Counted from the first letter of the stretch, positions 14,358-23,251 are shown. The stretch: DNA of 31,831 nt from Acidobacteria bacterium UBA7540 (GCA_002478145.1 DLMI01000203.1:16898-48728), one strand, 5' to 3'. The notes: generated from the letters alone by a model not told the origin. Made by a program: numbers and translations.

Positions 14358-15776
14358 ATGAGCCAACCGCATACTGAACACGACGTGTTGAGTGAGATTC
14401 CCTCCCCTTCCGCGGGCCTTGGGCTGGGCCTGTGTGTCAGTCTGGCGATTTTCCTTATTTTCGCCGGTTACACTATTCACGAACTCCGCTGGCTGGAAGA
14501 TTTTCAAATAAACGTGGTGCAGAAGAACCGCAAGGCTTCCCTGCAGCTCCTGCGGTTACAGGATGACACCTACGAGCTGGCTGTATCCCTCCGTGACATG
14601 ACGCTGCCCGAAAGCCGGTACCCCATGTTTTATTGGAAGGGCGAGTTCACGCGGGTGCGGCAGGACATGGATGAAGCCCTGCGCCTGGAGGGGCAGTACT
14701 CTGCGAGCACTCCCGCCGGTGACGAAAAGCGCCGGCAGTTACGCGACGTGTTGGACGACTTCTGGCTCAGCGCCGATGAAGCTTTCCAATTGGCCGACCA
14801 GGGCCACGAGGCGACCGCACGATACATGATCCGGTCCCAGACCGAGAATAAGCGGGAGATCATCTCCGCCATCGTCTCCCGTTTGTTGGCGCTCAACGAT
14901 CAGGCCCAAAGCGAGGCAGGCCAGCGAGTCAGCCTGGTATACGGCAAAGTTAAGAAAGACATTCTGGTGCTGATCGGCATCCTTTTTCTGGTGGCGCTTG
15001 GCACGGGGCTCTACACGCTTCAGGCCAATCGCAAGACGTTTGCTCGCTTGCACCACATCGCCGAAAAACTGCAAACGCAGTCCGAACAACTTCGCATGCT
15101 TTCCTGGAAATTGATTGACGTTCAGGAGAAGACCCTCCGGCAAGTGGCGCGCGACCTGCACGACGAATTCGGCCAGATCCTGACGGCCATCGGCGTCACC
15201 CTGGGCCGCGCCGGTCAAAAGGCACTGGACAAGGACCCCGTGTTCGTCCAGGATGTAAAGGCGGTCAAGAAAATCGTGGAAGACACCCTGCAGTCGGTTC
15301 GCTCGGAATCACAGATTTTCAGGCCGGCGATTCTGGATGATTTCGGACTAGCTCAAACTCTGGAATGGTTTGTCGGACAGTTCTCGCGGCAGACCGGCAT
15401 TCAGGTGCACTATAAGGGTAAGTTCTCGGACGGCTTTTTCCCTTTCGAGGACGCCATTCACCTTTATCGAATTGTCCAGGAGGCTTTGAACAACGTAGCA
15501 CGCCACTCCGGCGCCAAGGAAGCCTGGGTGACGGTCGAAGAGCAAGGGGGCAGTTTGAGCCTCGAAATCCGGGACAACGGTGCGGGCTTCGTTGTAGGCC
15601 TCGACAACAATCGCGTGGCTGGTCAGGGAATAGGATTGATGGGCATGCGGGAGCGAGCCGAGCACTTGAAGGGGTCCTTTTCCCTCCGCTCGTCGCCACA
15701 GGGGGGAACGGTGGTTAGCGTCCACATTCCCCTCCATCGACCGTCCCTGAACCACACTGTCCAAGAGGTGAGTTGA
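14358..15776 (+). CDS. NarX-type sensor histidine kinase
   Basis: A 472-residue membrane sensor. TM1 is at about 21-40 (GLGLCVSLAIFLIFAGYTI), a helical periplasmic sensor of about 160 residues follows, and TM2 is at about 201-221. The kinase core is of the HisKA_3 class: H268 in RQVARDLHDEFGQILTAIG, N-box IVQEALNNVARHSGAKEAWV, G1 box IRDNGAGF and G2 GIGLMGMRERAEHLKGSF. The stimulus is unknown; no nitrate P-box was recognised. The ATG at 14358 is chosen because the upstream open frame runs through the heptamer hairpin. The response-regulator gene begins 3 nt after this stop codon, so the two form an operon and a cognate pair. Confidence 0.94.
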   Translation: MSQPHTEHDVLSEIPSPSAGLGLGLCVSLAIFLIFAGYTIHELRWLEDFQINVVQKNRKASLQLLRLQDDTYELAVSLRDMTLPESRYPMFYWKGEFTRVRQDMDEALRLEGQYSASTPAGDEKRRQLRDVLDDFWLSADEAFQLADQGHEATARYMIRSQTENKREIISAIVSRLLALNDQAQSEAGQRVSLVYGKVKKDILVLIGILFLVALGTGLYTLQANRKTFARLHHIAEKLQTQSEQLRMLSWKLIDVQEKTLRQVARDLHDEFGQILTAIGVTLGRAGQKALDKDPVFVQDVKAVKKIVEDTLQSVRSESQIFRPAILDDFGLAQTLEWFVGQFSRQTGIQVHYKGKFSDGFFPFEDAIHLYRIVQEALNNVARHSGAKEAWVTVEEQGGSLSLEIRDNGAGFVVGLDNNRVAGQGIGLMGMRERAEHLKGSFSLRSSPQGGTVVSVHIPLHRPSLNHTVQEVS

Positions 15777-15779
15777 ACT

Positions 15780-16451
15780 GTGACATCCCCCAGCAAGGAA
15801 AAGAAGATTCGGGTCCTGCTTGCAGAAGATCATATTCTGGTCCGCCAGGGATTCCGGCGCATCCTCGAGGATGACCCGGGCATTAGCGTGGTGGGAGAAG
15901 CGCGCACCGGCCTTGAGGCCATCGATCAGTGCAAAGAGCTCAAGCCGGATGTGGTGGTGATGGATCTCTCCATGCCGGACCTGGGAGGGCTTGAGGCGAC
16001 GGCTGAAATCCTCAAGGCCGACCCGCAAATCAAAATCCTGATCCTCAGCATGTATTCGAACGAAGCGTATGTGCGCAAGGCGTTCGAGCTGGGCGCCAAG
16101 GGTTATATCCTGAAGAACGCCATCGAGGTCGACCTGACGCGAGCCGTCATGGCGCTGGCGGAAGGCCAAGCCTACTTCAGCCCCGGCGTCTCCCATATTG
16201 TCCTGGAGAGTATGAAGGCCGGGACCTTCCAAGGTACGAGCCAGGATCCGTATGAAAAGTTAACGCTTCGAGAGAAGGAAGTCCTGCAGCTAATCGCTCA
16301 GGGAAAATCTAACAAGGAAATTGCTACGCTACTTAATATCAGCGTCAATACAGTTGCCGTACACCGCGCACGCCTGATGGAGACTCTCAATCTCCACCGC
16401 ACGGCGGAACTGGTCCTCTTCGCGGTCAAGAAAGGCCTAATCCAACCGTAA
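15780..16451 (+). CDS. NarL/FixJ-family response regulator
   Basis: Receiver plus LuxR-type helix-turn-helix, 223 residues. The acidic pocket is E16-D17 in VLLAEDHILVRQGFRRIL, the phosphoacceptor D62 in VVVMDLSMPDLGG, S90 in ILILSMYS, and K112 in GYILKNA. The HTH at about 160-215 has LTLREKEVLQLIAQGKSNKEI and LNISVNTVAVHRARLMETLNL. The start is GTG at 15780 with AAGAGGTGA about 9 nt upstream, inside the end of the kinase gene. It is presumably phosphorylated by the kinase encoded immediately before it. Confidence 0.96.
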   Translation: MTSPSKEKKIRVLLAEDHILVRQGFRRILEDDPGISVVGEARTGLEAIDQCKELKPDVVVMDLSMPDLGGLEATAEILKADPQIKILILSMYSNEAYVRKAFELGAKGYILKNAIEVDLTRAVMALAEGQAYFSPGVSHIVLESMKAGTFQGTSQDPYEKLTLREKEVLQLIAQGKSNKEIATLLNISVNTVAVHRARLMETLNLHRTAELVLFAVKKGLIQP

Positions 16452-16516
16452 TAGGCAACAGGAAACGGGTTTCAAAGTCCCTGGTTGTTGTTCCCTATTC
16501 TCGAAAAGGCATTTTG

Positions 16517-16537
16517 CCCTCTCCCCCGGGGAGAGGG
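16517..16537 (+). repeat. CCCTCTCCCC palindrome between convergent genes
   Basis: CCCTCTCCCC and GGGGAGAGGG are perfect 10-bp arms around a single C. It lies in the 193-bp space between the response regulator and the convergent TolC gene. Lack of a U-run on either side argues against a classical terminator. The rest of 16452-16644 shows a GCCGCCGCGGGC-rich stretch and no gene. Confidence 0.55.
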
Positions 16538-16644
16538 TGGACCGCGACGGCGCTTTCACCAGCCGCCGCGGGCCGGGTGAGGGGTCGGTTGCACCAAGAA
16601 GGGATCAAACAGCCGGAGGGGACGGCAAGCCGTCCCCCTACACG

Positions 16645-18627
16645 TTACTGGCCCGAGGATGCTGGTACTTTTTCCGTCCCCGGGATATTCATGGCGTGAG
16701 TGACCTGTCCGCTCTTGGCTTCAGCTATTTCAATATGGTACTTGTCCAGGACAGTGGCTGTGGCTTGTGCAAACTGGGTTAGCGCCTTGGCGTAATTGTC
16801 GCGTGCCTGAGCCTCGGTGCCCTCTGCATTGGCCAGGTCTCGCTGCGCCTGAATGACCAGAAACGGCGTAGATTCTCCCAAGAGGAACTTCTTCTGTTCT
16901 CCCTCCAAAGTTTCCTTTGCAAGCCCAGTTGCCTCCTTGGCCGCATCGATTTGGGCCCGCGCCTGGGTGACGGCAATCACCGCGGTGCGCACATCCTGCT
17001 CGATATTGTTTATTTGCTGCTGCAACTTAACGCGCATCTGTCGCTCCGTGATAAGGGCTGTCGCCTGGTCAGCCTGAGCGGCACGGTTGCGAATCGGAAT
17101 CTGCAGGTTGACTCCGAGAGAGTAGTTGGGATACTTGTCGTGGAACACTTGCGAGAGCGCATCCGAAGCCCCTCCTGGTATGTAACTCGTTACTCCCTGA
17201 GGGCAGGGGGACTGAAGGGTGTCAGGATTGCCTCCGCAGAGGAAATGCCCGGAAAGTCCCGACGGCGCATAGGTGGCAAAAACGTTCAAGGTGGGCAGCA
17301 TTCTGTTCCGGACCGCCTGAATTGTGATGTTCTGGTTTCGCATGTTCAGATTGTCCTGTTCGATTTCCGGCCGGTTCTTGAGCGCCTCGCTGAGAGCCTC
17401 TTGCAGCGGCGGAATGTCATTGGGCATTGGTTCGGGCAGCTTATCAGTGGGCTCGATCCCTATGCCCGCCAAGTCGGCATCGACATGTTTGGCGAGCGCG
17501 GTTTTCAAGGTTTCTTCCTGCTGTTGGTACCTCGTTTGGGCAACGATCAGGTCCTGCCGGCGGGCTGCGACTTCTGACTTGGCGCGCGTGATCTCGATAG
17601 CAGCCATCGCCCCGATTTCCACTTGGCGCGTGTTATCTTTCATGTCTGTCTGGGCATATTTGAGCGCTTCTTCAGCCACCCGGACGTTCTCGCGGTAGTA
17701 AAGGAGGTCCGAATACAGGTTCACGACCGAGGCAATGGTGGTAATGACCTGCTGCTTGAATACGCTGTCGGTGAACTGGAGGTTGTTCCTCGCGATGCGC
17801 AGGGACGAGGCATTAGCACGGTAGCCAAAGCCACTCAGAAGGTTCTGACTCAAAGTAATCAACATGCCCGAGGGTACTTGCGGGTTGAGCAGCGCAGTCA
17901 AGGCGGTGGTGGTGGAGCGATCTCCATACAATGCAACCACGTAACTGGTCCCCGTCATGAAACCCTGGCCGAAATAGCCCTGGTAACCGGTCTGCTGGTT
18001 GGTCAGGGAGGAAACACCCGTGAGGGCGATTGTTCCAAGGGGGGTGATGTTCTGGTTCCAACCCATGGAGAAACCGGCAACCGGGTCGCAGCACCCAACA
18101 GAACCGGCATTCAGCGCACCGCCGCCGGAGAAGCCTGCGCCGCCCGCCCCGCTACTACTTCCACTACTTCCGCTGGTCGTGCTCGAGCCGATGGCCCCCG
18201 CAAACAGCGCCGTCGAGATCGTAGTAACGCCCGTCACGCCGCGTGCCGCCGAACCTGACTTGCCACGGAGATAATCCGCCTGCGCTAAAGGTATCGTGAA
18301 TCGTGCTACATCGATATCCAGATTGTTTTCGAGTGTTAGCGCAATGGCATCCTCAAGGGACAGCCATAGCTTCCCCTCGCGAATGAGGTCGCGCAACCGT
18401 GGAGAGTTCTCCATTCCTGGGTGGGGAACGTAGAGGGGCGAGAAGGAATCGAAAATATTCGGAAATGAGTGGGTTTTTGTGTAGTCAAGGGCGGTCAGTT
18501 TCGCGCCGCCTCCCGCCGGCCGTAGGTCTGCAGCCTGTTGGCCCCAGACCTCAGCAGTTTGGATCAAAGTAGCCAGGACCCCTACCCCCAGGATGGAGGC
18601 CAGACTACGGATTGTTAGCAGCTTCAT
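16645..18627 (-). CDS. TolC-family outer-membrane efflux protein
   Basis: A 660-residue outer-membrane channel component for efflux or type I secretion. A signal peptide (MKLLTIRSLASILGVGVLAT) precedes a mature N-terminus. The first OEP domain begins LSLEDAIALTLENNLDIDVARF and the second PPLQEALSEALKNRPEIEQDNLNMRNQNI, followed by the long coiled helices (QQINNIEQDVRTAVIAVTQA) and LGESTPFLVIQAQRDLANAE. The protein is longer than E. coli TolC because of a Gly/Ser-rich insert at about 140-165 and a Cys-Cys-containing loop after it. An AAAGGAG is 11 nt before the ATG. No membrane-fusion or RND subunit is adjacent; the downstream-encoded permease is a MacB-like orphan. Confidence 0.93.
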   Translation of the reverse strand: MKLLTIRSLASILGVGVLATLIQTAEVWGQQAADLRPAGGGAKLTALDYTKTHSFPNIFDSFSPLYVPHPGMENSPRLRDLIREGKLWLSLEDAIALTLENNLDIDVARFTIPLAQADYLRGKSGSAARGVTGVTTISTALFAGAIGSSTTSGSSGSSSGAGGAGFSGGGALNAGSVGCCDPVAGFSMGWNQNITPLGTIALTGVSSLTNQQTGYQGYFGQGFMTGTSYVVALYGDRSTTTALTALLNPQVPSGMLITLSQNLLSGFGYRANASSLRIARNNLQFTDSVFKQQVITTIASVVNLYSDLLYYRENVRVAEEALKYAQTDMKDNTRQVEIGAMAAIEITRAKSEVAARRQDLIVAQTRYQQQEETLKTALAKHVDADLAGIGIEPTDKLPEPMPNDIPPLQEALSEALKNRPEIEQDNLNMRNQNITIQAVRNRMLPTLNVFATYAPSGLSGHFLCGGNPDTLQSPCPQGVTSYIPGGASDALSQVFHDKYPNYSLGVNLQIPIRNRAAQADQATALITERQMRVKLQQQINNIEQDVRTAVIAVTQARAQIDAAKEATGLAKETLEGEQKKFLLGESTPFLVIQAQRDLANAEGTEAQARDNYAKALTQFAQATATVLDKYHIEIAEAKSGQVTHAMNIPGTEKVPASSGQ

Positions 18628-18750
18628 GACGATTTGCGCTCCTTTCAGGCTTTAATTCATTCATACGTGGCCAGCAAGCCATAAGTTTCGTGAGATGATT
18701 TCACAGTATATCGAAAAACGCCCCCTATAGCCGCGATTCTGCTTCGCAAG

Positions 18751-18800
18751 CTGTCAGCCGTCAGCTTCCAGCTCTCAGCAAGCAGCCCGCCGGTTTTTCC
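18751..18800 (+). repeat. NNNTCAG heptamer element, copy B (left arm only)
   Basis: CTGTCAG, CCGTCAG, CTTCCAG, CTCTCAG, CAAGCAG are in register from 18751 to 18785, followed by the linker CCCGCCGGTTTTTCC. The CTGA right arm seen in the other copies is missing; a different heptamer family (18808-18882) starts where it should be. Confidence 0.8.
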
Positions 18801-18807
18801 TTTTTTC

Positions 18808-18882
18808 GAATGCCGATTGTCGATCAAAAACGAACACGGGGTTCCCGCCGACTCTTCAATCGGCAATCGACGATCGGGAGTC
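18808..18882 (+). repeat. Inverted pair of NNNAATC heptamer arrays
   Basis: The left arm 18808-18828, read as reverse complement, is TTTGATC, GACAATC, GGCATTC. The right arm 18855-18882 is TTCAATC, GGCAATC, GACGATC, GGGAGTC. The loop is 26 nt. The heptamer GGCAATC also occurs in the array at 24296-24330. Confidence 0.7.
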
Positions 18883-18965
18883 ATCAATCACGCGTAGCGC
18901 AAGTCCGGGAAAGGGCTTGCCATAATCCCTTACCACTCCTCAGATATCCCAACCGCGGGCTGTTC

Positions 18966-19403
18966 TCAGGCGAGTTTGGACGCGTGCTTCCTCCGTGCCT
19001 GCCATTCCTCGCTGGAGAAAATTCGTGGGCCGACCTGAATGAGGCGCGGCAGCATATTATAGACGGATACGGCCTCCCACTTGGACCCGTTGCGGGTCCG
19101 AAGGCCACTACGGTTAAGCTCGTCCGCGACTTTGGAGAAAGGATAATCCTGAACAATGCAGTCCAGCATCCGAATGAGAACCTGGGTCTCGGCGGGATTC
19201 TCGATGAGGTGCGCGCAGTCATCCCCCACGCGCAGGCCGTAGGGCACATCCTCGATGACGCGGCGCGGCTCCTTCTCGTCTGCTTCGACCTCGTGTTCCC
19301 ACTCCACGGCCACCAATTTCCATCCAGCCTCCGCCCTCTGCTTGACGTACTCCGGCTCGAGCGGCTTGCTCAAAACCTCACGAATTCGCTCTACCTTAGC
19401 CAT
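18966..19403 (-). CDS. Small protein with a serine-recombinase-like C-terminal segment
   Basis: A 145-residue protein of unknown function. The N-terminal half (EYVKQRAEAGWKLVAVEWEH) resembles small conserved domains without an assigned role. The second half, QDYPFSKVADELNRSGLRTR followed by NGSKWEAVSVYNMLPRLIQVG, matches by eye the recombinase (PF07508-like) module that sits between the catalytic and zinc-ribbon parts of large serine recombinases. There is no serine catalytic domain, so it is not an active recombinase by itself; it may instead be a DNA-binding or phylum-specific regulatory protein. AAGGAGG stands 5 nt before the ATG, so it is probably translated. The gene lies between two copies of the NNNTCAG element. 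Confidence 0.65.
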   Translation of the reverse strand: MAKVERIREVLSKPLEPEYVKQRAEAGWKLVAVEWEHEVEADEKEPRRVIEDVPYGLRVGDDCAHLIENPAETQVLIRMLDCIVQDYPFSKVADELNRSGLRTRNGSKWEAVSVYNMLPRLIQVGPRIFSSEEWQARRKHASKLA

Positions 19404-19412
19404 AATTCCTCC

Positions 19413-19515
19413 TTCATTCGCGAGCTGTCAGCCGTCAGCTTTCAGCTATCAGCAAGCAGCCTACCGGCCTTTCATTTGCTGACCGCTGACGGCTGATAGC
19501 TGACAGCTTCATTCG
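19413..19515 (+). repeat. NNNTCAG heptamer element, copy C, flanked by TTCATTCG direct repeats
   Basis: Left arm 19425-19459 is CTGTCAG, CCGTCAG, CTTTCAG, CTATCAG, CAAGCAG; the linker is CCTACCGGCCTTTC; right arm 19479-19506 is CTGACCG, CTGACGG, CTGATAG, CTGACAG. TTCATTCG occurs at 19413-19420 and 19508-19515, exactly outside the element, as a target-site duplication would. However, parts of this flank recur at the other copies, so it may belong to the element. The right copy contains the stop codon of the ADOP permease gene. Confidence 0.75.
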
Positions 19516-22034
19516 TATCGCAGCGCCACCAGGGGATCGACCTTCGTCGCCCGGCGCGCCGGGATGTAGCCAGCGAAAACGGCAACGGCTGCGAGCACTA
19601 TGGTCACAGCAGTGATCGTCGCCGGGTCTGTAGGCTTCACCCCGTAAAGCTGGCTCGAAATGAATCGTGTCGCAGCGAAGGCCATGAGTAGACCGACGGC
19701 GACTCCGACACCAACCAGCGCGAGCGACTCGCGAAGCACCATCCAGAGCACCCGCATCTGGTCAGCGCCCAGCGCCATACGAATGCCGATTTCATTGGTT
19801 CGGCGAGCCACCCCGTAAGCCAGGACGCCGTAGAGGCCCACGCACGCCAGCACGAGCGCTAGGATGCCGAAGAAGCTTGAAAGCCTTGCAATCAGATGCT
19901 CCTTATTGAGACTTTCATTCACTTGTTCGCTCAGCGTAGTGATGCTCGTCACAGGCAAGTTCTTGTCGACTTCGTGAATGGCGGGGCGAACCGAAGCTGC
20001 TATGCTTGTCGGGTCGGTTGTCGCGCGAATCTCTAAATAAGCGGCGTAGGACGCTGGACCTTCTACTTGCGCCAGAGGCAAGAAGGCCACAGGGCTATAG
20101 TCCTCCCGCGGATCGTTGAACTTGAGATTCTTGACCACGCCCACGATTTCGATCTCGTAGGTCTTGGCGGGAACCTCCATGGAGAATCTTCGGCCAATGG
20201 GGTTCTGCTTGGCCAGGTAACGCTGGGCGAAACTCTCGTTGACCAGCGCAACCTTGGGCGCGCCTTTTGTGTCACCGGGGCCGAGATCGCGACCCAAGAG
20301 CAGCGTCATCCCTTCCGTCTCCGCATAGTTCGGCCCTACCCAATCCCATTGGCAGTCTGCCGCCTCATTCGGTGGCGGGAAGTAACCCTGAACAGAAATC
20401 TGGCCGCCCCAACCGGTGCCGCTCATTGGACTGTAGAGCGAGAGACTTGCTACGCGCACACCCGGTAGGGCATTCACCCTGTCCAGGAGTGCTTGGTACA
20501 AGGGGTGAAGCTGATCCTGCTTATAGCCGGCGATGCGGGGATCGATCCCTACCTCCAGCACATGCTCCTGGTTGAAACCTAAATCCTGCCTCGCCAAGTT
20601 CCGCAGTGTCCTGACCAATAATCCTGCGCACACTAGCAACAGCAAGGACAACGCCACCTGAGAGACCACCAGGGTTTTTGACAGGCTCCATCGTGCCCCG
20701 GGGGATGTTCCCAACGTTCCACCCTTCAGCGAGTGTGCCAGGTCCACTCCTGTGGTTCGGTACGCTGGGGCTAGTCCAAAGAGGATACCCGTCAAGAGAG
20801 AAACCGCGAGAGTAAAGCCTAAAACCCTCGCGTCTGGAGTAACGTCAAGTGGAAGACTGCTTGTTCCGCCCGCCACCATATTGACAAGTACAGTCACACC
20901 CCAGGCTGAAAGGAGCACCCCCAAGACGGCACCCAGCAGCCCCAGCAGGACACTCTCGGTGAGCAGTTGCCGCACCAAGCGGGCACGGCTCGCCCCCACA
21001 GCAAGGCGCATGGAAATCTCCTTCTGGCGGGCCGCTGCGCGCGCGAGCAAGATATTCGCTACGTTGGCGCAGGCAATCAACAACACGAAGGCTACGACGG
21101 CCATCAAGATATGAAGCGGGTGCGAGTAGCGGAAACGTAAGTAGGAAATTCCCCTGCCACCCGGACTTAGCTTGATGTAGGAGTGCTGAATGTCGCGTCG
21201 CGCTTCGGATGAGGGATGCGGCCCTGCTTGCTCCGTCAGGAACTGGCGAAAAGCTACATCCACGCTCGCCTGAGCCTGCTGCAAGCTGAGTCCGCGTCTG
21301 AGCCGGCCGATGAGGTTGAGCCAGTTGACATAGGGGTCTCTCAAGACAGATCCCCGGTCTGGCATCAATCGGGGCTGAAGGCTCACGGGAAGCCAGAAAT
21401 CTGCCAGGGGGCTTTCGACGCTCTCTCCGAAGAACTCGGGCGGGGTCACGCCGGCCACGGCTAGCATAATGCCATTCACGTTGAGCACTCGGCCGACGAC
21501 CGACTGGTCGTCGTTGAATCGGCGCCTCCAATAGGCGTAGCTGATAACCGCAGCGGGAGGCGCTTCGGGCCGATCATCTTCCGGTGTGAGCACTCGTCCT
21601 AGCACGGCCTGAACGCCCAGGACCGAAAAGTAGTTTCCCGAGACCAACCTTCCCCAGGCCAACTGCCCCGGCTCACTTTCTCCCACCCCCTGCGGACGGA
21701 GGTTAAGCCGGTCAAGCTCGGTGCGGAATGCGGCGACGCCTTCAAAGGACGGATTGTTGTCGCGCAAGTGTTCGTAAAGAGGATAGGAGAAGATGTCGTA
21801 ATGCTGCCCAGAGCCAAGACCTACGAATCCGCGCCTGCCGCCGTCACCGAAGAGGGCAAGCTGCTCGGGCTTCTCGACCGGTAGTGCCTTCAGCATAACG
21901 GCATCAATCAGCGTGAAGATCGCGGTGTTCGCTCCTATGCCGAGCGCGAGCGTCAGCACCGCCACAAGGGTGAAGCCCGGATTCTTGGCCAGCATCCGCA
22001 AGCCGTATTTGAGGTCTTGATAAACCGTGCTCAT
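19509..22034 (-). CDS. ADOP-type MacB/FtsX ABC transporter permease
   Basis: An 841-residue permease with two FtsX domains fused in one chain, the acidobacterial duplicated orphan permease type. It opens with the typical MSTVYQDLKYGLRMLAKNPG and a first helix LVAVLTLALGIGANTAIFTL. A large periplasmic MacB-type domain (about 60-280) is followed by FtsX domain 1 (helices near 310-440, with ANILLARAAARQKEISMRLA), a second periplasmic domain (about 500-700), and FtsX domain 2 near 720-835 (VLAYGVARRTNEIGIRMALG, ending GYIPARRATKVDPLVALRYE). No ATPase gene is adjacent, as is usual for this group. GGAGG lies 6 nt before the ATG. The substrate is unknown; macrolide, lipoprotein or signalling roles are only family-level guesses. 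Confidence 0.95.
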   Translation of the reverse strand: MSTVYQDLKYGLRMLAKNPGFTLVAVLTLALGIGANTAIFTLIDAVMLKALPVEKPEQLALFGDGGRRGFVGLGSGQHYDIFSYPLYEHLRDNNPSFEGVAAFRTELDRLNLRPQGVGESEPGQLAWGRLVSGNYFSVLGVQAVLGRVLTPEDDRPEAPPAAVISYAYWRRRFNDDQSVVGRVLNVNGIMLAVAGVTPPEFFGESVESPLADFWLPVSLQPRLMPDRGSVLRDPYVNWLNLIGRLRRGLSLQQAQASVDVAFRQFLTEQAGPHPSSEARRDIQHSYIKLSPGGRGISYLRFRYSHPLHILMAVVAFVLLIACANVANILLARAAARQKEISMRLAVGASRARLVRQLLTESVLLGLLGAVLGVLLSAWGVTVLVNMVAGGTSSLPLDVTPDARVLGFTLAVSLLTGILFGLAPAYRTTGVDLAHSLKGGTLGTSPGARWSLSKTLVVSQVALSLLLLVCAGLLVRTLRNLARQDLGFNQEHVLEVGIDPRIAGYKQDQLHPLYQALLDRVNALPGVRVASLSLYSPMSGTGWGGQISVQGYFPPPNEAADCQWDWVGPNYAETEGMTLLLGRDLGPGDTKGAPKVALVNESFAQRYLAKQNPIGRRFSMEVPAKTYEIEIVGVVKNLKFNDPREDYSPVAFLPLAQVEGPASYAAYLEIRATTDPTSIAASVRPAIHEVDKNLPVTSITTLSEQVNESLNKEHLIARLSSFFGILALVLACVGLYGVLAYGVARRTNEIGIRMALGADQMRVLWMVLRESLALVGVGVAVGLLMAFAATRFISSQLYGVKPTDPATITAVTIVLAAVAVFAGYIPARRATKVDPLVALRYE

Positions 22035-22084
22035 CCTGCACCTCCAACTGCTGCCCCTGCGGTCTTAAATCTGAAAACTGTCGC

Positions 22085-23251
22085 CTACTTCACGGCCAGA
22101 ACGACGAGCGTGGCATCGTCCTCGAAGCGCCCACCAGTGAATTTGGCCACCTCGGCCAGAATTCTTTCCTGCAACTCCCCAGCACTGAGGCGGCGGTTTT
22201 CCAACAGCACTGTGACCAGGCGTTCTTCGCCGAATTCTTCCCCGTCCGGGCTGCGGGCTTCTGTCACTCCATCGGTGAAAAGCACGAGCCGGTCACCGGC
22301 GGCGAACTGAACCTCGCCCCTTCCATAGTTCCAATCGGGGAATAATCCCAGCGGCGGGCCGCCCTCGCCAAGGCGGAGCCACGAACCATTTCGCCGCGCC
22401 AGAATCGGCGCATTGTGCCCCGCATTGGTAAAGACCAGCCGGTTACACGAGCCGTCAAGCAAGCCATAAAAAGCAGTGATGAATTTGCCCGGCGAAACAT
22501 TGCCGCAAATGATCCGATTGACTTTGGCGCAGAGTTGCTCGGGCTGTACCTGCTCGGACGCCGTGGCCTTGAGCGCGGCCTGCAAGTTGGACATCAGGAG
22601 CGCGGCGGACATTCCCTTGCCTGAAACGTCGGCGATGGACATAGCGAGTTTGGTTTCGCTGAACGCATAGATATCAAAATAATCGCCACCCACGACGCGC
22701 GCGGGCAACCACGCGCCCGAAATCTCGTACCCCGCTAGTTGTGGGATTTCCTTGGGGAGAAATCCGCGCTGAACAGCTTCCACGTCTTCCAGTTCACGCT
22801 CCTCGGCCTGCAACTCCCGGCGACGAGATGCTCCTTGCTCGATCTGGGTTCGCAGGATTTCGAGAAGCAGCCGGTTGTTCCACGGCTTCAAGACAAAGTC
22901 CCCGACCCCCCGGTGCATGGCTTCCACGGCCAACTCAACGCTGCCCCAGGCCGTCATGACGACGATGGGCAGCATGCTGTCCGAGGCCTTGATGCGGGAA
23001 AGCAGATCCAGGCCCTCTAAGCCCGAGGTGGTGTCTCGGGTGTAATTCAGGTCCAGCAGCAGAAGATCGAAGTCTTGAGTCGCAACAGCCTGCAAGACCG
23101 CTGCCGGGGAGTTCACTCCTTCGGTTTCGTAGCCTTCCCCTTTGAGCAGGAAGCGAAGGGCCTCCACCACATCCGGCTGATCATCCGCAATCAAGATTCG
23201 CGCGGTGGCAGAAGTTCGGCTTTCCTTGGGATCTAGCACCAGAGTCTCCAT
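22085..23251 (-). CDS. Response regulator with PP2C (SpoIIE/RsbU-like) phosphatase output
   Basis: A receiver domain (residues 17-130) joined through a short coiled linker to a PPM-type serine phosphatase, 388 residues. Receiver landmarks are D23-D24 in ILIADDQPDVVEAL, phosphoacceptor D67 in LLLLDLNY, T100 in VVMTAWG and K122 in FVLKPW. The phosphatase metal ligands appear intact: D190 in VVGGDYFDIY, D208 in IADVSGKGMSAAL, D327 in LFTDGVTEA and D378-D379 in FEDDATLVVL. Such proteins usually dephosphorylate an anti-sigma-factor antagonist in a partner-switching cascade, but no such partner is encoded here. GAGGT lies about 6 nt before the ATG at 23251. Confidence 0.95.
   Translation of the reverse strand: METLVLDPKESRTSATARILIADDQPDVVEALRFLLKGEGYETEGVNSPAAVLQAVATQDFDLLLLDLNYTRDTTSGLEGLDLLSRIKASDSMLPIVVMTAWGSVELAVEAMHRGVGDFVLKPWNNRLLLEILRTQIEQGASRRRELQAEERELEDVEAVQRGFLPKEIPQLAGYEISGAWLPARVVGGDYFDIYAFSETKLAMSIADVSGKGMSAALLMSNLQAALKATASEQVQPEQLCAKVNRIICGNVSPGKFITAFYGLLDGSCNRLVFTNAGHNAPILARRNGSWLRLGEGGPPLGLFPDWNYGRGEVQFAAGDRLVLFTDGVTEARSPDGEEFGEERLVTVLLENRRLSAGELQERILAEVAKFTGGRFEDDATLVVLAVK

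Noticed and set aside
16517..16537. Bidirectional terminator between the response regulator and TolC genes
   Set aside because: The palindrome is perfect but neither side has a U-run, so it is listed as a repeat only.
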